NCBI GenBank assembly: GCA_015501595.1
Contig: JADNRX010000016.1
Coordinates: 248,001-312,000 of the forward strand
From: Hymenopellis radicata
Lineage: Eukaryota > Basidiomycota > Agaricomycetes > Agaricales > Physalacriaceae
Direction of reading: 5' to 3'
DNA: 64,000 nt
Made by a program: the position numbers and the translations under genes. Shown piece by piece: positions 52,266-63,192 of this stretch (positions within the stretch are counted from its first letter, which is position 1; each line of letters opens with the position of its first letter). The notes beneath the pieces are model-generated. The model saw only the letters and a list, made by a program, of their open reading frames with translations, was not told the origin of the DNA and did not search any database.

Positions 52266-53621
52266 ATGAAGCTTTTCAACACCCCTTCGACCGAGTCACT
52301 GCTTCCTACTGTTTATGAAAAGAAGCATGTACCCGCACCAGCAGCGACCGTTCTCAAATTTCCACTCAGCATCTCTCCGGAACTGTTGCATCCCTACATG
52401 GAGTTGATACGACTAGAAAAGGTCAGTCTCATAATTGTTCTATCAACACCGGTAATGTCTAACCCGAAGAATAGCCACCGGCACTAAACTCATGTTCTGG
52501 CCCTACGGTGAGGGTTCCATGCTTTATCGAAGTACCTTTCAACTAACTCTACTTCTAGCTTGGGGGCTAACCATGGCGGTGTACTCTTCCAACCCCACCA
52601 TGCCGCTGTCACAGTACAGCTGCCAGCTGCTCCAGTGCCTCGTTGCTGCCTTTGTGATGCGCAGCTCGGCATGCACCATCAACGATATCTTTGACCGAAA
52701 AATGGATGCTAGCGTCGGTTCGTCAACCTTCCACCGCCGCCTCGCAGACTCTTAGTCATACTCTTAGAGCGCTGCAAAACCCGCCCTCTCGCAAGCGGCC
52801 GCATATCCGTCCTAGCGGCCTCCATCTATCTAGCCATCCAGTACCTCCTCGGACTGGCGTTCTTCTACTTCACACTAGAAGGCCTAGCACTCTATGTCGC
52901 CGTCTTCCAACTCGTGCCATTGTAAGCGAGGCACTCGATGATTTAGTGTGACCGGCTAAGCCTAATGCATGCCAACCTAGATTCGCGATATACCCACTCT
53001 TAAAACGCGTGACGTACTGGCCGCAGGCTTGGCTCGGCTTCGCAATGAACTTTGGGTTCATCAGCGCCTGGGTGTCGATAGCGGACAGCTTCGATTATTA
53101 CATTCTGGGGTGTGCGCTTGTTGGGTGTTGGTGTTGGACAATGCTATACGGTAAGGCCTTCGTCGTGTTTATCTCCAGGAGGGGTAGCTCATGACAGTAA
53201 TGCACAGACACTATCTACGCCTGTCAAGACATCGCCGACGATCTGAAAGCCGGCGTCCACTCCACTGCGATTCTCTTCGGGACGTGGATTCGGCCCCTGC
53301 TCATCGGATGTGCCTGTGTGTTCGTGTCTGGGCTCTACGCCGTAGGACGCCTGAACGGTCAGGGAATGGGCTTCTTCATCGTTTCCGTCGGCGGTACGAC
53401 ACTGCATCTGGTGTGGCAGTTCAGCACCGTGCGATTAGATTTTCCCCAGAGCTGTTGGAGTGAGTACTGTTTCCTCCAGGCCTAAGCGTGATGTTGACAC
53501 GTTCTCCATAGCCAACTTCAACCGAAATGGCGAACTGGGGTGGATCGTGTGGGGAGGGCTCATGATTGACTACCTCGTCGTGTCGGGCTCCTTGACGCCC
53601 TTATTCCACCTCCTCTCGTAA
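52266..53621 (+). CDS. UbiA-family polyprenyltransferase (COQ2-like), frame disturbed at exon 2
   Basis: Role: membrane prenyl transfer to an aromatic acceptor (4-hydroxybenzoate in COQ2; related enzymes act in meroterpenoid pathways). Seen: MELIRLEK, GTKLMFWPY, AWGLTMAVYSSNPTMPLSQY, the first Asp-rich motif CTINDIFDRKMDASV, RCKTRPLASGRISVLAASIY, and the second motif YDTIYACQDIADDLKAGVHS. Seven exons (52266-52421, 52475-52507, 52559-52717, 52768-52921, 52981-53150, 53208-53459, 53512-53621) total 1,034 bases, one short of a multiple of three. The missing base falls at the start of exon 2, where relatives read EKPTGTK. Using a donor four bases later (52426) restores the frame with K-V-T-T-G-T-K, so the gene may still be expressed. 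Confidence 0.78.
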
Positions 53622-53779
53622 AATATTTTGTGGATGGGAACCACCGTACACTACCTCATGCCGTTTATACATGTATAATGACCTATTTTTACTATACATG
53701 TTTCCTCTAATTTCCTATAGTATCCGCCGGCTTCGACATTGAGTACACGAAGGCGAGATTCTTCATGTGGATGCCAACA
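53622..53779. terminator. Short convergent intergenic region
   Basis: 158 bases between the converging UbiA and F-box genes, AT-rich, with ATGTATAATG and TACATG repeats. It presumably holds both 3' ends. Confidence 0.4.
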
Positions 53780-55435
53780 CTACGTGGTAATCAACAAACC
53801 CTTCAAGCGCAGACGCTCGAGTGTCTCAGCCTCGTCCCATTCCCATTGTGAACTAATGATAAGGTGTTGCAAAGAAACAACCCCCGCATCTGCTGGGAGC
53901 TCCAAGCGAGACTCAATGGCTTCGAAGGCGTCCTTAAGAACGAGGTTCGGGGCTGAAGCCTGTATCGTCTTGAGACAAGGGAGAAGCGGTTTCATCGCCT
54001 CCGCCCTTCGTGCCTCGTCCTTCGCCGTAAACTCACAATCCGTTTCCTCATCACTTTCCCATTTTTCCTTCGCCCTTCTGCTCCTCTTCGCTGGCGCCTT
54101 TGGCGGGTAAGCGAGCGACCCCAATATGTCAAGAGAAATCTCGTTGAGACCTTCCGGTTCAGGACACGGTTCGTGAACCGTCAAGGATTCGATATGCGTA
54201 TGCGGCCGCAGGAAGTTTGCCATTTTATCGGGCTGCTCAAGGTAGCCCCTGGGAGCGAGTATGCCGATATGGGTCAGCGTGCATTGTGAACGCTGAAGCA
54301 TGTCCTGGAAGGGCACCAAGTCAGGCGCGCCAAGGATTGTAAGCGACCTGAGAGCGGGCATTTCGAGCTGAGCAAGAATGCGCTCGAGGTCGAAGGTCAA
54401 TGCGCCCACTGTCAATGATTGTAACGATAATGTCCTGACGGGCTGCATAGCGAACGCGGGATTGTTGGGATTTGACCGGTCCTCGGCAATTGTATCGCCA
54501 GTGATGCTGAAATGCTCCAGATTGGGGGCAATGCGGAGAACGGCGAGGTGGTGGGATGGGCGGCGAGGACCAACGTCTTCAAAGGTCATAATTTGGTCCC
54601 ATGGGAGCACGAGGAGCTCAGCTATCTCCTTCTTCTTGTCAAGGACAATGTGCCGCAACTTCGGGGCGGACTCGAAGAGAGTATACGGATCCGTATCTCC
54701 ACCCATTTCCGAAAGAGTGGAGGGAATGTTAATCGACAACTTCTGCAAGTTGGGGAGGCGGCCTGCGATTGGCGCAAGAAAGGCCAGTTCGAATCGAGGT
54801 AGAGTGATGGCCAGAGACCTCCAGCGCGGCGCGGTCTCGAGAATGAGCGGAAGTATAAGTTCTGCGCAGTTCCCGAGAACCGATTCTGAGGCGGCACTTA
54901 GCGCCATGTCGATATCATATTTCAAGCAGCGACATAACTGCAGGTTGGTGATCGCGGCCCATTCCTCCTGGGCAGCCACTGGGCGCATGTAATTCAAGTT
55001 GAAAGAAAACTTTGTCCAGAGACGAGGCGTTGATATTGCGATCTCTCTCCAAGAGTGACATACTTCGGCTACGTTCCAGGGATGTAACGTTGTCCCGTGT
55101 TGCTCGTCAGCTGGCGAGTGTAGTCCTTCGGAATCTTTCACGTCGGATAGCGCGAGGAATACCTCTCGCAGGAGCTCTGCTGGAAGCTTCCGGAAAGGAT
55201 GAGTTAGAACCTTGCATTGCTCGTAGGCCGTGGCTATATCAGCCCTGGTCTGTTGCAAAGCTTCCAAACCGTATGTGGCATTGTGGACGTGTCGGTCCAG
55301 TATATCGAGACTGTCGGCGCAGAAAGACATGAGATCCCGGAGTTCTGCATCCTCTTGTGATTCCGGAGAACTATTCCCCGAGTAGGCCTTGCTAAGCGAC
55401 GCGAATGCACAATGAGTGATCACCGCGTTAAGCAA
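53780..55435 (-). CDS. F-box protein, single large exon
   Basis: Role: probable SCF ubiquitin-ligase adaptor. Seen: 551 residues in one exon. The N-terminus carries a helical stretch ending DIATAYEQCK that usually precedes the F-box in agaricomycete members. The F-box-like block is LPAELLREVFLALSD .. NVAEVCHSWREIAISTPRLW, with TPRLWTKFSF the classic exit. Next come WRSLAITLPRFELAFLAPIA, GRLPNLQKLSINIPS and repeated leucine-rich strands (APKLRHIVLD, IAPNLEHFSITG), with an acidic/basic insert RSRRAKEKWESDEETDCEF near residue 460. No stop or shift. It belongs to the expanded F-box paralogue set of mushrooms; the substrate is unknown. Confidence 0.8.
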   Translation of the reverse strand: MLNAVITHCAFASLSKAYSGNSSPESQEDAELRDLMSFCADSLDILDRHVHNATYGLEALQQTRADIATAYEQCKVLTHPFRKLPAELLREVFLALSDVKDSEGLHSPADEQHGTTLHPWNVAEVCHSWREIAISTPRLWTKFSFNLNYMRPVAAQEEWAAITNLQLCRCLKYDIDMALSAASESVLGNCAELILPLILETAPRWRSLAITLPRFELAFLAPIAGRLPNLQKLSINIPSTLSEMGGDTDPYTLFESAPKLRHIVLDKKKEIAELLVLPWDQIMTFEDVGPRRPSHHLAVLRIAPNLEHFSITGDTIAEDRSNPNNPAFAMQPVRTLSLQSLTVGALTFDLERILAQLEMPALRSLTILGAPDLVPFQDMLQRSQCTLTHIGILAPRGYLEQPDKMANFLRPHTHIESLTVHEPCPEPEGLNEISLDILGSLAYPPKAPAKRSRRAKEKWESDEETDCEFTAKDEARRAEAMKPLLPCLKTIQASAPNLVLKDAFEAIESRLELPADAGVVSLQHLIISSQWEWDEAETLERLRLKGLLITT

Positions 55436-56260
55436 TGGTTGCGTCTCTTCGAGAATTGCCGCTGATTCTGCATATCATTAGAGCTTGTCTGATAGCGACT
55501 TGAAGAGGCGTACTGGTATCCGCTACCATGGCAAAGAGTATAGCGGTAGTGGTGAGTGGTGGTGGTAAGCAACAAAGGCCAGATTACATGCGAGAGACGA
55601 CAATGGCACGTCGATCGATCGCGTTTCTTTGTTGTTGTTTGTCCCTTCTTTATTTTGTGCTTCCAAGTCACTTGTGGGCTTGATGCCTAGTTTCCTGATA
55701 TGCACATGCAGCAGCTGCTTAAAAATTCTTCCTCAACTCTGATGATGCCGTTGCCCACCTCCAATCGTTATTGAGCATTGAGCTCAATGGTGCCTTCAAA
55801 AATTCTCTCAATGACCCCATAGCCTAGTGAGTCTGCCTACACTCTGTGAATATATACGGGTTTCTCAGAAACGTTCCTCAGAAAATATATCAGACAGCTT
55901 CTATTCCACAATGAAGACTATGGAGGTCTTGAAATTGGCTAGATTGACCTTGGTCAACGTCGAGACGCCCCAGCGTCAGTCATTCCACACTCTATCAAAA
56001 TGTATCATGGGCTCAAGTCGTGTTTTCGTAATGTAGGCAATATCTGCCTGTCCCGGAGCATTACTCGGTGAATGTGTACTGGAAATTCTGATTGGCCAGA
56101 GAACATCTATGGAGGTCAAGATTACGTCGGTTCCTCCATTCCCAGTCACGATGTCGATGGATTCCAAGAAAGTCGCACCTAGACCTATCATTGTTCGTCT
56201 CGATGTCCGCCACCATAAGAGTACGAAACTATATCAATACGGCATATCACTTAGCGACTC
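55436..56260. other. Intergenic between divergent F-box and cyclin genes
   Basis: 825 bases holding both promoters. A minus frame just upstream of 55435 could be a 5' exon of the F-box gene but lacks a convincing splice. No gene recognised. Confidence 0.4.
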
Positions 56261-57189
56261 ATGGCTTCGTCTCCCGTCTCTGCCACTTCCTCATCATCTG
56301 CCGAATCTGCACTCCTCGCTGAAATGATGAAGCTGAGGGTCACCCGGCGAGTCGTAGGTCCGTTTCATTCCTCTGTTTGCAGACAGTCTTTAATTCCTAT
56401 GCTCCAGACTACTGTGTCAACCATGTTCTAGACGCGGTGGAGCTCGCAATCGCCGTCGGATACTCTCCGCGTCCTTTTGTACGCGGACGCACACCATGGC
56501 GCCGTCACAGACATCACCAGCTCACATCATTTGTGGCCCATACACTTTCCCGCGTGCAGGTTTCCATGCCAGTTGTTCTTACAGCAATGATCTATATGGA
56601 TCGCATAAAGACGCGCATCCACATTTCCGGCGATGACTACATGCCCGAATCTTTGTTCATTGGTGCAATCATTGTCGCCTCTAAGGTCTGACGTCGTCTA
56701 TTTCGAGCCTCTTGATGCGTGTCTTACCGGATTATCTTTTTGTAGTTCATCAACGATGCCAGTCCTAAAAACTGGCAATGGGCCGCATGCACAAAGACGT
56801 TTGAAATAGCCGAATTAGCGCATATCGAACACGAGTTTCTCGCGGCTCTTGACTTCGATTTAAATGTGACGACGTCGGATTACACGCCTTATCGAGACTT
56901 GCTCGTTGCCGATGTCTCGTCGTCCTCTGGCTTGAACTCTTCCAGAAGGGTGCTCTCCCATCACCCTACTTCCTTCTCCGCGTCATCTCGGTCTTCCTCC
57001 TCATCGTCCCCGGACGACAGAGATACTGACATCGATGACTCACCACCAACAACTCCGGAAGAGCCTTCAGTCCAGCTCCGACCCTTTTCTGCCAAGCATC
57101 CCGACCTCATTGAGTCGTTCCCGCTTCCTCCAGGGTATCATCCCATATCACGGCAGGCCTCTATACATTTTGCTGTAGAACTTCCTTGA
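56261..57189 (+). CDS. PCL-type cyclin (Pho85 cyclin family, G1 class)
   Basis: Role: partner of a Pho85/Cdk5-type kinase in cell-cycle entry, polarity or nutrient signalling. Seen: ATG 56261, Ser-rich start, LLAEMMKLRVTRRVVDYCVN, then HQLTSFVAHTLSRVQVSMPV, VLTAMIYMDRIKTRIHISGD, FIGAIIVASKFINDASPKNW, FEIAELAHIEHEFLAALDFD, LNVTTSDYTPYRDLL: a complete N-terminal cyclin box. The Ser/Asp-rich C-terminus contains DSPPTTPEEPS, possible CDK sites. Three exons (56261-56357, 56408-56685, 56746-57189) sum to 819 bases, 272 residues, in frame. The family start resembles PCL1/2. Confidence 0.82.
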
Positions 57190-57692
57190 TAGTTGGCGTG
57201 AACTACCAGTTCTGCCGCTTTCGCGGTCGATTGTTGTTCATCACTTGAATTCTATGCCAGTGTTATCACAACCCCAACCAGATAAAAAGCGAACGCGATG
57301 ATCATATGAATGTCATATTCAGTCTACTGCTATTCATCGGCTTGCGGTGGGATTAAGGGCCTCTGCAATATAGCGTGTGACGTTGTTCTGTATTCGTTGG
57401 GACCTCGGGCCAAGGCATAGTGGAGCGGACAGAAGAAGAAGATTTGAACCCCCTGTGCCCACTGCAATCCAAGCTTTGGTAGAAAGTGGTGCTGAGTCCA
57501 GACGCGTCCTAATTCGGGGCAGCCATTAAATATTAAAGTCGGATTGGCTGTGGGAGTGATCATGATCGAGACTGAATTCAAAGTGTCGCGGTGGTTCTAT
57601 AGATACTAGACCGTAGCGTTCTGACGACGAACACTATATCAAACCATGGCTTACGTTCAATAGGTTCGTTTCTTTTCGTTATCGCCATCACG
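57190..57692. other. Intergenic between cyclin and CBM21 genes
   Basis: 503 bases without a recognisable gene. A minus ORF (57581-57330) has no family match I know. It holds the CBM21 gene promoter; no clear TATA. Confidence 0.35.
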
Positions 57693-59108
57693 ATGCCTTA
57701 TTCAACACCGTCCACTAGCCGTACAACTGCGAGTCTGTACCAGGCTAATCTGTTCGATATATTCTCTGGGCGTCATAAATATCCGTCGCGTAGTCCAATT
57801 GAGCCCAGGATCGACTGAGCGACATAGATAGTGAAGACGAGCCGCCTTCCAATCTGCCAACTCCACCGCGACCGCTTCTCGTCGACACGGGCCGTCACTC
57901 CCTTTCTCCACAGTCGCAGTCGCCCTCTTCCGTAAATCAAACATCAAAAGTATGCGCCCCCAATGCAGCCCACCCCTCACCTACCGTTTTGAGTAACGGA
58001 AAGCCATTGAAATCTTCGTTCAAAAGGCGCTTGTCGTTCCCTCCAACTCCTTCCCCTTCCCTTGAACGACCCCGGGTACACAGGCGCCGGGCGTCCGATC
58101 CATCTCCCCAACCTTTTGAACGGGAGGAATCCCAGACGACGGCACCTCCCAAAACTGTCCATTTCGAATCCAAATTGGAGACTGTGTGTTTCTTTCGCGA
58201 ATCGGCGAAGCCTTCGGCCTTACTAGCGAGAAACACTAGTCCTCCTCCACCTCCCACCTCTTTCCTCATACCATTATATTATGTCATCAACACAGCAGAA
58301 TCAGATCCTATTCCCTCGCCGGCTTTCTCACCGTCGCAGGAAGTCATTATCGAGGATGTTCATATGGAGGAATTGACCATGAAGGGGAGCGTCGTCGTCA
58401 GAAATATCGCGTACGAGAAGGTGGTTGCAGTACTTTTCACGATGGATGACTGGCAAACGAGATCCGAGGTTGTTGGTCATTATTCCGCGTCCTTGTCATC
58501 TCTGCCATCTTCTATTGCCTCCGAGTCGTCCGTGGCGGGCGAATGGGACCGTTTCAACTTCAGCATTCGCCTGGACCATCACGCATTGACACTGGCATCA
58601 CGCACTATGTATTTGACGGCGCGCTTTTCAGCGGCAGGCGGTGAATGGTGGGATAATAATCGGGGCAAGAATTACTGTATACACTTCTCTCAAGGTTTGT
58701 TGTTTCCTCCGCTCATCAGCTGTTTCTGGGCCTTAACCAAGTTTGACAGTTAGTGATCTGCTACCGAGTCCTGCGCTGCCCCTGAAAACTGACGCTGCGT
58801 TGGAATGTCAGCTCAATAGTTCTTCGAAGGACATGCATAGGAAGAAGTGCGGGGAAGCGGAAACTGCAGAACCGCATCCATACCCGGCGCATCAGGTCAA
58901 ATGGACTCCCTATACGGCGTCCCTTGTACCTCCTCTGTCCTACAGCTCGGATGATGATGATGACGACTCTAGCCCTGTAACCCCAGAGTGCGCGATAGTA
59001 TCAACACGCGATACCCTCGCGCTAGCGCGCCCACGCAGGATAAATCTTCGCCGTCATTCGCTGGGTTATCGTCTGGCTCCTTCTCTGATCGACTGTAATT
59101 CTGTTTGA
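57693..59108 (+). CDS. Protein phosphatase 1 regulatory subunit with CBM21 (glycogen-targeting, Gac1-like)
   Basis: Role: targets PP1 to glycogen or to glycogen synthase in the cytosol. Seen: a disordered Ser/Pro-rich N-terminus with basic phospho-site-like FKRRLSFPPTP and RRRASDPSPQ, then KTVHFESKLETVCFF, whose KTVHF fits the PP1-docking RVxF motif. The CBM21 fold follows: MKGSVVVRNIAYEKVVAVLF, TMDDWQTRSEVVGHY, WDRFNFSIRLDHHALTLASR and FSAAGGEWWDNNRGKNYCIH, with conserved Trp and Asn of the sugar site. An intron (about 58694-58748) leads to an acidic tail. The region 57693-57830 (MPYSTPSTSRTTASLYQANL, an adjoining stop, and DRLSDIDSEDEPP in another frame) must contain an intron that I could not place cleanly, so the start is tentative. 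Confidence 0.78.
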
Positions 59109-60125
59109 TGATCGCTAGCAGTGCGTGTGTAGTTTTCGAGAACTAGAATACGCCTTATGGCGGGTAGTTGTGGACTCGCAGCTTGAAAGCAGGCGCTATG
59201 GCTTCGTTGTCTTTCGCAAATTTTGACATCTTCGGCCGAGAAAATCTATACCCCATACACTACGCTTCTGTCATAAACCGTCTTATTACCCTTTTGACAC
59301 TGTTTTCAACACACATTGCGGCTTGCTTGCAGAACCCGGTTCGATGAAATAATGTACCGTATCGTGATCTGTAGGTAAATACGTATCATGAGCGACCTTA
59401 CCCGGCCTTCGCCCTACGCACAATCAACCGGTAGATGTTTATTCAGTCAGGAGCCTGAGGAGAAGTCTTTTAGAGTCTGGAAAGAGGTCCACGAAGAGCT
59501 ATATGCTGTGTCGTGGATCTATATAAGTAAACGAACTTCTAAATCTGGAAGAAGCCGGGGTTGCCACACGTATACCGGCAGAGTCCGAACGTGTCTTGCT
59601 CTTGACCACCATTGACTTTACGCCACCACGGTTCTTCCCGCCCCTGGACCCTTACATGACCGTTTGTGTGCATATTCATAATTCAACCTCTCTAATATGG
59701 CGTGTCTTGAAGTGACTGTAGGTAGCAAGACAATTGCCTTGTGATTGATACGAGGGAAGTGACAACCAGATGGTCAGTGTGAATTGATGTGTAACTCATG
59801 GTGGTAAATCAGCCATGCGCTTCATATTCATCTTTGCCTCCCTTCCTTCTTCCTCTTGAACGATTCTTTTCCACAGAATTACGCCCTCCAAATGATGCTT
59901 GCCCGGTCCGAAACACGTTCCTGAGCGGCACGGAATTTCATTCCCCCACTTTCCCGTGTTCCCCAAGTCTCTTCTGCTTTCCCTCTCACGACCAACTCAC
60001 GAGTCACGAGTGTCGGACTTAGAGTGACTACAGTGGGGTCCTCTGAATTGCCTGTGAGCCTTCCTGATCTGTATACTATCTGGCTCTGAACATCGCTCGC
60101 AGTGACTACGGTTGACGATTACACG
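59109..60125. other. Intergenic, about 1 kb, no gene recognised
   Basis: Short ORFs only (59388-59615, 59798-60022), with no domain. It should contain the 3' end of the CBM21 gene and the promoter of the carrier gene. Confidence 0.4.
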
Positions 60126-62042
60126 ATGGTTTCTGCCGGGATGTTGATTTGGATTTCGCTCCGTCCTCTGCTGCGATTGTGAGTGTGGTCGGTTTTCAGA
60201 CGCTTCCGGATCCAACTCCTTCTCTAGTGTGCTCGCAGTAGCTGGTGGTTTTGCTATCACCAAGGCCGACATATTTCCCCCTGTAGCAGCGCGGGGTGCT
60301 GCACAGATTGCTTTGGTATGCGATTCATAGCGGTACCTCTCGCCAGAGACCTAACAGGCGTGCCAGAATATTACCATGCCCAGCCTCATGTTTTCGAAAA
60401 TTGTACCAGCGTTTACGTCGGAAAACGTAGGCTCATTAGGTGTGCAATGAGTCAACGCCGTTGGGCCTGACCCTACCCCTGCGATATATCCATGAAACTC
60501 ACCATGGTCTTTCTCGGGAATGCTGTTTCTTAGGGCCACTCGTACTCATTTGTGTGATCTATCAGGTGCTCGGAATTTTGATTGCTTGGTTGACAAAGCA
60601 GGTATTCTGGGTTCCACATAGGTTTCGCTATGGTATCCTCGTCGCCGGAGGCTGGGCGAACTACGGCGACATCCGTGAGTGTGTACATTTTATTCTGCCT
60701 CCAGGATATTCACCTTCACTTAAGCCATCGCTGTGGTTACAAGTATCACGAGTGCAGCACCTTTCAATGGGTCGACTGATCAGGATCTATCTGTGGCGTA
60801 CATCTCTGCATTTCTTTTGTTCTCAATAGTAGGTTAAGTTTCGTTACAAAGGCGCCTTTTGCGATGCTAATGCCTTCCAGGTCACTTTTTTTCCTCTGGG
60901 CGGTAATAAATGGATTGCATGGGATTTTGAAGGGCCTGACGTTGAGCCTGATGACGTCCGAGAATCTACGCGTCAAAGACGTCAGTTCATTCTACGCGGC
61001 TGGCCGACAGCGCTTGCTCGAGGACTCCCTGGACGGCGTAAGGAACTCCCACAGGCCGATGCTGAAAAGCAGGAGGAGGAGAGAGCTACCGAGGTAGAAA
61101 AAATGTCAGAGGTGGGGTCGTCGGATATTCGCCAGCGTCCAAAACACGGTCGTCATGTGTCGTTCTGTGAAGACGTGTCGACAGCTGTACCCACAGACGG
61201 GCCCAGCCCGCCGCCTACCGAAAAGTTACATTCACCGGCGCCCACTATCCAGTGGTCACCCGCCCAAACGGTCCCATCTCTCGCCCACTTACGCCTATAG
61301 ACGAAGCTGTGTCGGCCGAACCCGTGTTCCTATCACCGATGAGACGGCGATGGAATGCGACGCGGACTACACTCAAAACCCTGCTTTGGGCGCTTTGCAC
61401 GCCTCCCTCCTTGAGCATCATCGTCTCCTTCCCAATCGCCCTAGTCACTCCGCTGAAGGCGCTCTTCGTTGAAGTGGATGGGTATTATATGCCTCCAGCA
61501 CCTGACGGACAGCCTCCGCTGGCGTTCATCTACGACTTTGCTAGCTTCATGGGTGCGGCGTCGGTGCCGATTGGGTTGATATGTCTCGGTTCGGCGTTGG
61601 CGCGCTTGAATGTTCCTCGAAGTGAATGGCCGAATCTTCCGTTGGGGGCGATCTTTTCGTTGGCGGTTGGGAAAATGCTGCTCATGCCAGTTTTGGGTGT
61701 GGCGATATGCCAGGGTTTGACGCGAGCCAATATCATTGCACAGGATGATAAAGTCCTTCAATTCGTCTGCATGTGAGCATTCATATTCTGTACGAAGAGT
61801 GGATCTGAAATCTGTCCAGATTCTTTTCATGTCTGCCGACGGCAACGACCCAGGTAACGCTTTCCGTAAAGTCTTAGCTTTTGTGCACCAGCTGACATAC
61901 TTCCTCAAAGGTTTTCGTCACTCAAGTCGTTAGTGGGACTGGAAGTGCAGAGCATCTGTCTGCATTCCTTATTCCCCAGTACATTTTGATGTTCCTCTCT
62001 ATGACGGCCCTTTCGGCGTACACGCTCCAGATGCTCTTCTGA
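60126..62042 (+). CDS. Auxin efflux carrier/PILS-like membrane transporter
   Basis: Role: ten-helix transporter of the PIN/PILS-related family, probably in the ER or plasma membrane; fungal substrates are not established. Seen: short exon MVSAGMLIWISLRPLLR, then VLAVAGGFAITKADIFPPVA, ACQNITMPSLMFSKIVPAFT, LGPLVLICVIYQVLGILIAW, FWVPHRFRYGILVAGGWANY, a central cytosolic loop (RQFILRGWPTALARGLPGRR .. HGRHVSFCEDVSTAVP), then WALCTPPSLSIIVSFPIALV, YDFASFMGAASVPIGLICLG, LPLGAIFSLAVGKMLLMPVL and a last exon SAFLIPQYILMFLSMTALSA. Oddity: between the loop (frame of PSPPPTEKLHSP) and the C-terminal half (RPLTPIDEAVSAEP) the frame changes near 61235-61260 with no clear intron, so either an unusual splice or a frameshift lies in the loop. 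Confidence 0.76.
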
Positions 62043-62858
62043 TTAGTAATGCACGACTCTTAGATGTGGCGCATAATAGATTGATCGCACCAAGCTCGTC
62101 GTTCTCGTTCGCCTATCAGTGTGCAACCATTGAGCTATCTCGCAAAACTTCTTCGCCGTCTTTGTAGACAAAACCTGGATATCGCACTACTAACCGCGAT
62201 AAAAGCGTTCCGACAAGTTAGGTGATGGAGCTGAGAATCTGCGAGATGTGTAGTTGGGCGACGAAAACTACTTCTTCATCGCGACCAGCAGTAGGATAAA
62301 AGATCGTGATGGTAGTGAAGCCCTGGTCGGGATGAAATGACGCAGTGAGCCATCCTAAACTGAAACAATTCGACGCCCGGGAAGATCTAGTGCGTCTATT
62401 TTGTGGCGCCGTTTGCTTCTCCAGCTCCCAGAGTCCCAAATGAGCTACGCAAGGTATATTCAGTTTACTGATTCACATAGAGTGTCGAACAGTCTTCATA
62501 GGTTTACTCAATGCCATCATTCCTTCATGTCGTGTTCAGGGCATGTTGGTGATGTCGACGACGACACAAATCATCCCGACGCGGCCGTCTGCTGCTGCTG
62601 CCTTAGAACACCCCACGAGCCACGAATAACAGCTCCAAACGCGTCGAGCGACGACGATGTCACGGTCTACGTCGAGCTATGTACCTGCCTTTCAAGTGCC
62701 CTTACTGAGGAAAACACTAATATCAATCCATCATAATCAGAGAAAACTTGGCGTCGGCGTCGTTGAAGCACTCTTGGCTTGCGCTAGTCGTACAATACAC
62801 GATACAATGTACGATGACAATCGTTCAACGCTTCATCTCTCCGGTACGAGGAGGGCAA
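62043..62858. other. Region 3' of the metallothionein gene; possible unassigned minus-strand coding
   Basis: A minus frame ending at 62218 (FHPDQGFTTITIFYPTAGRD, EEVVFVAQLHISQIL) looks protein-like and may be the last exon of an unassigned gene. I could not join upstream exons or name a family. CTG/CAG-rich trinucleotides at 62587-62602. Nothing else. Confidence 0.3.
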
Positions 62859-63078
62859 TTAACACTTGCATTCGTTGCACTTGCACTCGCCGGGCGCGCA
62901 GTTGCACCTAGGCGTCATTAGCAATAACGACGACGCAGGCGGGCGGGCACTTACGTGGTGCAGCTGCAGGACGCGGTGCCACAGGCCTGAGAGACGGGGA
63001 CTTGGGTGGTCTAGAGAGAAGAGGGTGTCAGCGCGGAGCCAGGCGGGGCACTGACGGTGAGTAACGCACGGTGTACAT
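62859..63078 (-). CDS. Metallothionein, 37 residues, three tiny exons
   Basis: Role: cytosolic chelation of Cu, Cd or Zn by cysteine thiolates. Seen: exons 63078-63070 (ATG TAC ACC), 63010-62955 and 62907-62859, joined by GT-AG introns of 59 and 47 bases, sum to 114 bases in one frame. The product starts MYTTTQVPVSQACGTASCSC, followed by TTCNCAPGECKCNECKC. Nine Cys are arranged as CxC and CxxC clusters, with CNCAPGECKC the hallmark of mushroom metallothioneins; there are no aromatic residues after Tyr2. Each junction restores a codon (AC/G TGC at the second). No single reading frame shows the gene, and it is easily missed. A TATA box 79 bases upstream and repeated promoter motifs support real, inducible expression. 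Confidence 0.85.
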
Positions 63079-63156
63079 GATCGCTTGTCGAATTGGGTTC
63101 TGAATCTGATTTCTTTGTGTGTAGCTTTGCTGGATAAAAACAATGGCAACTGGACA

Positions 63157-63165
63157 CCTTTTATA
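63157..63165 (-). promoter_or_regulatory. TATA box of the metallothionein gene (TATAAAAGG)
   Basis: The complement of CCTTTTATA reads TATAAAAGG on the minus strand, 79-87 bases upstream of ATG 63078, a strong consensus TATA for a short-leader inducible gene. Confidence 0.72.
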
Positions 63166-63192
63166 CACTTTGGAGACCTCCCTTGACGTAAT

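Noticed and set aside
41410..53621. Secondary-metabolite cluster joining the thioesterase and the UbiA prenyltransferase
   Set aside because: They are 10 kb apart with transport and unknown regions between, and no PKS, NRPS, terpene cyclase or tailoring oxidase is present.
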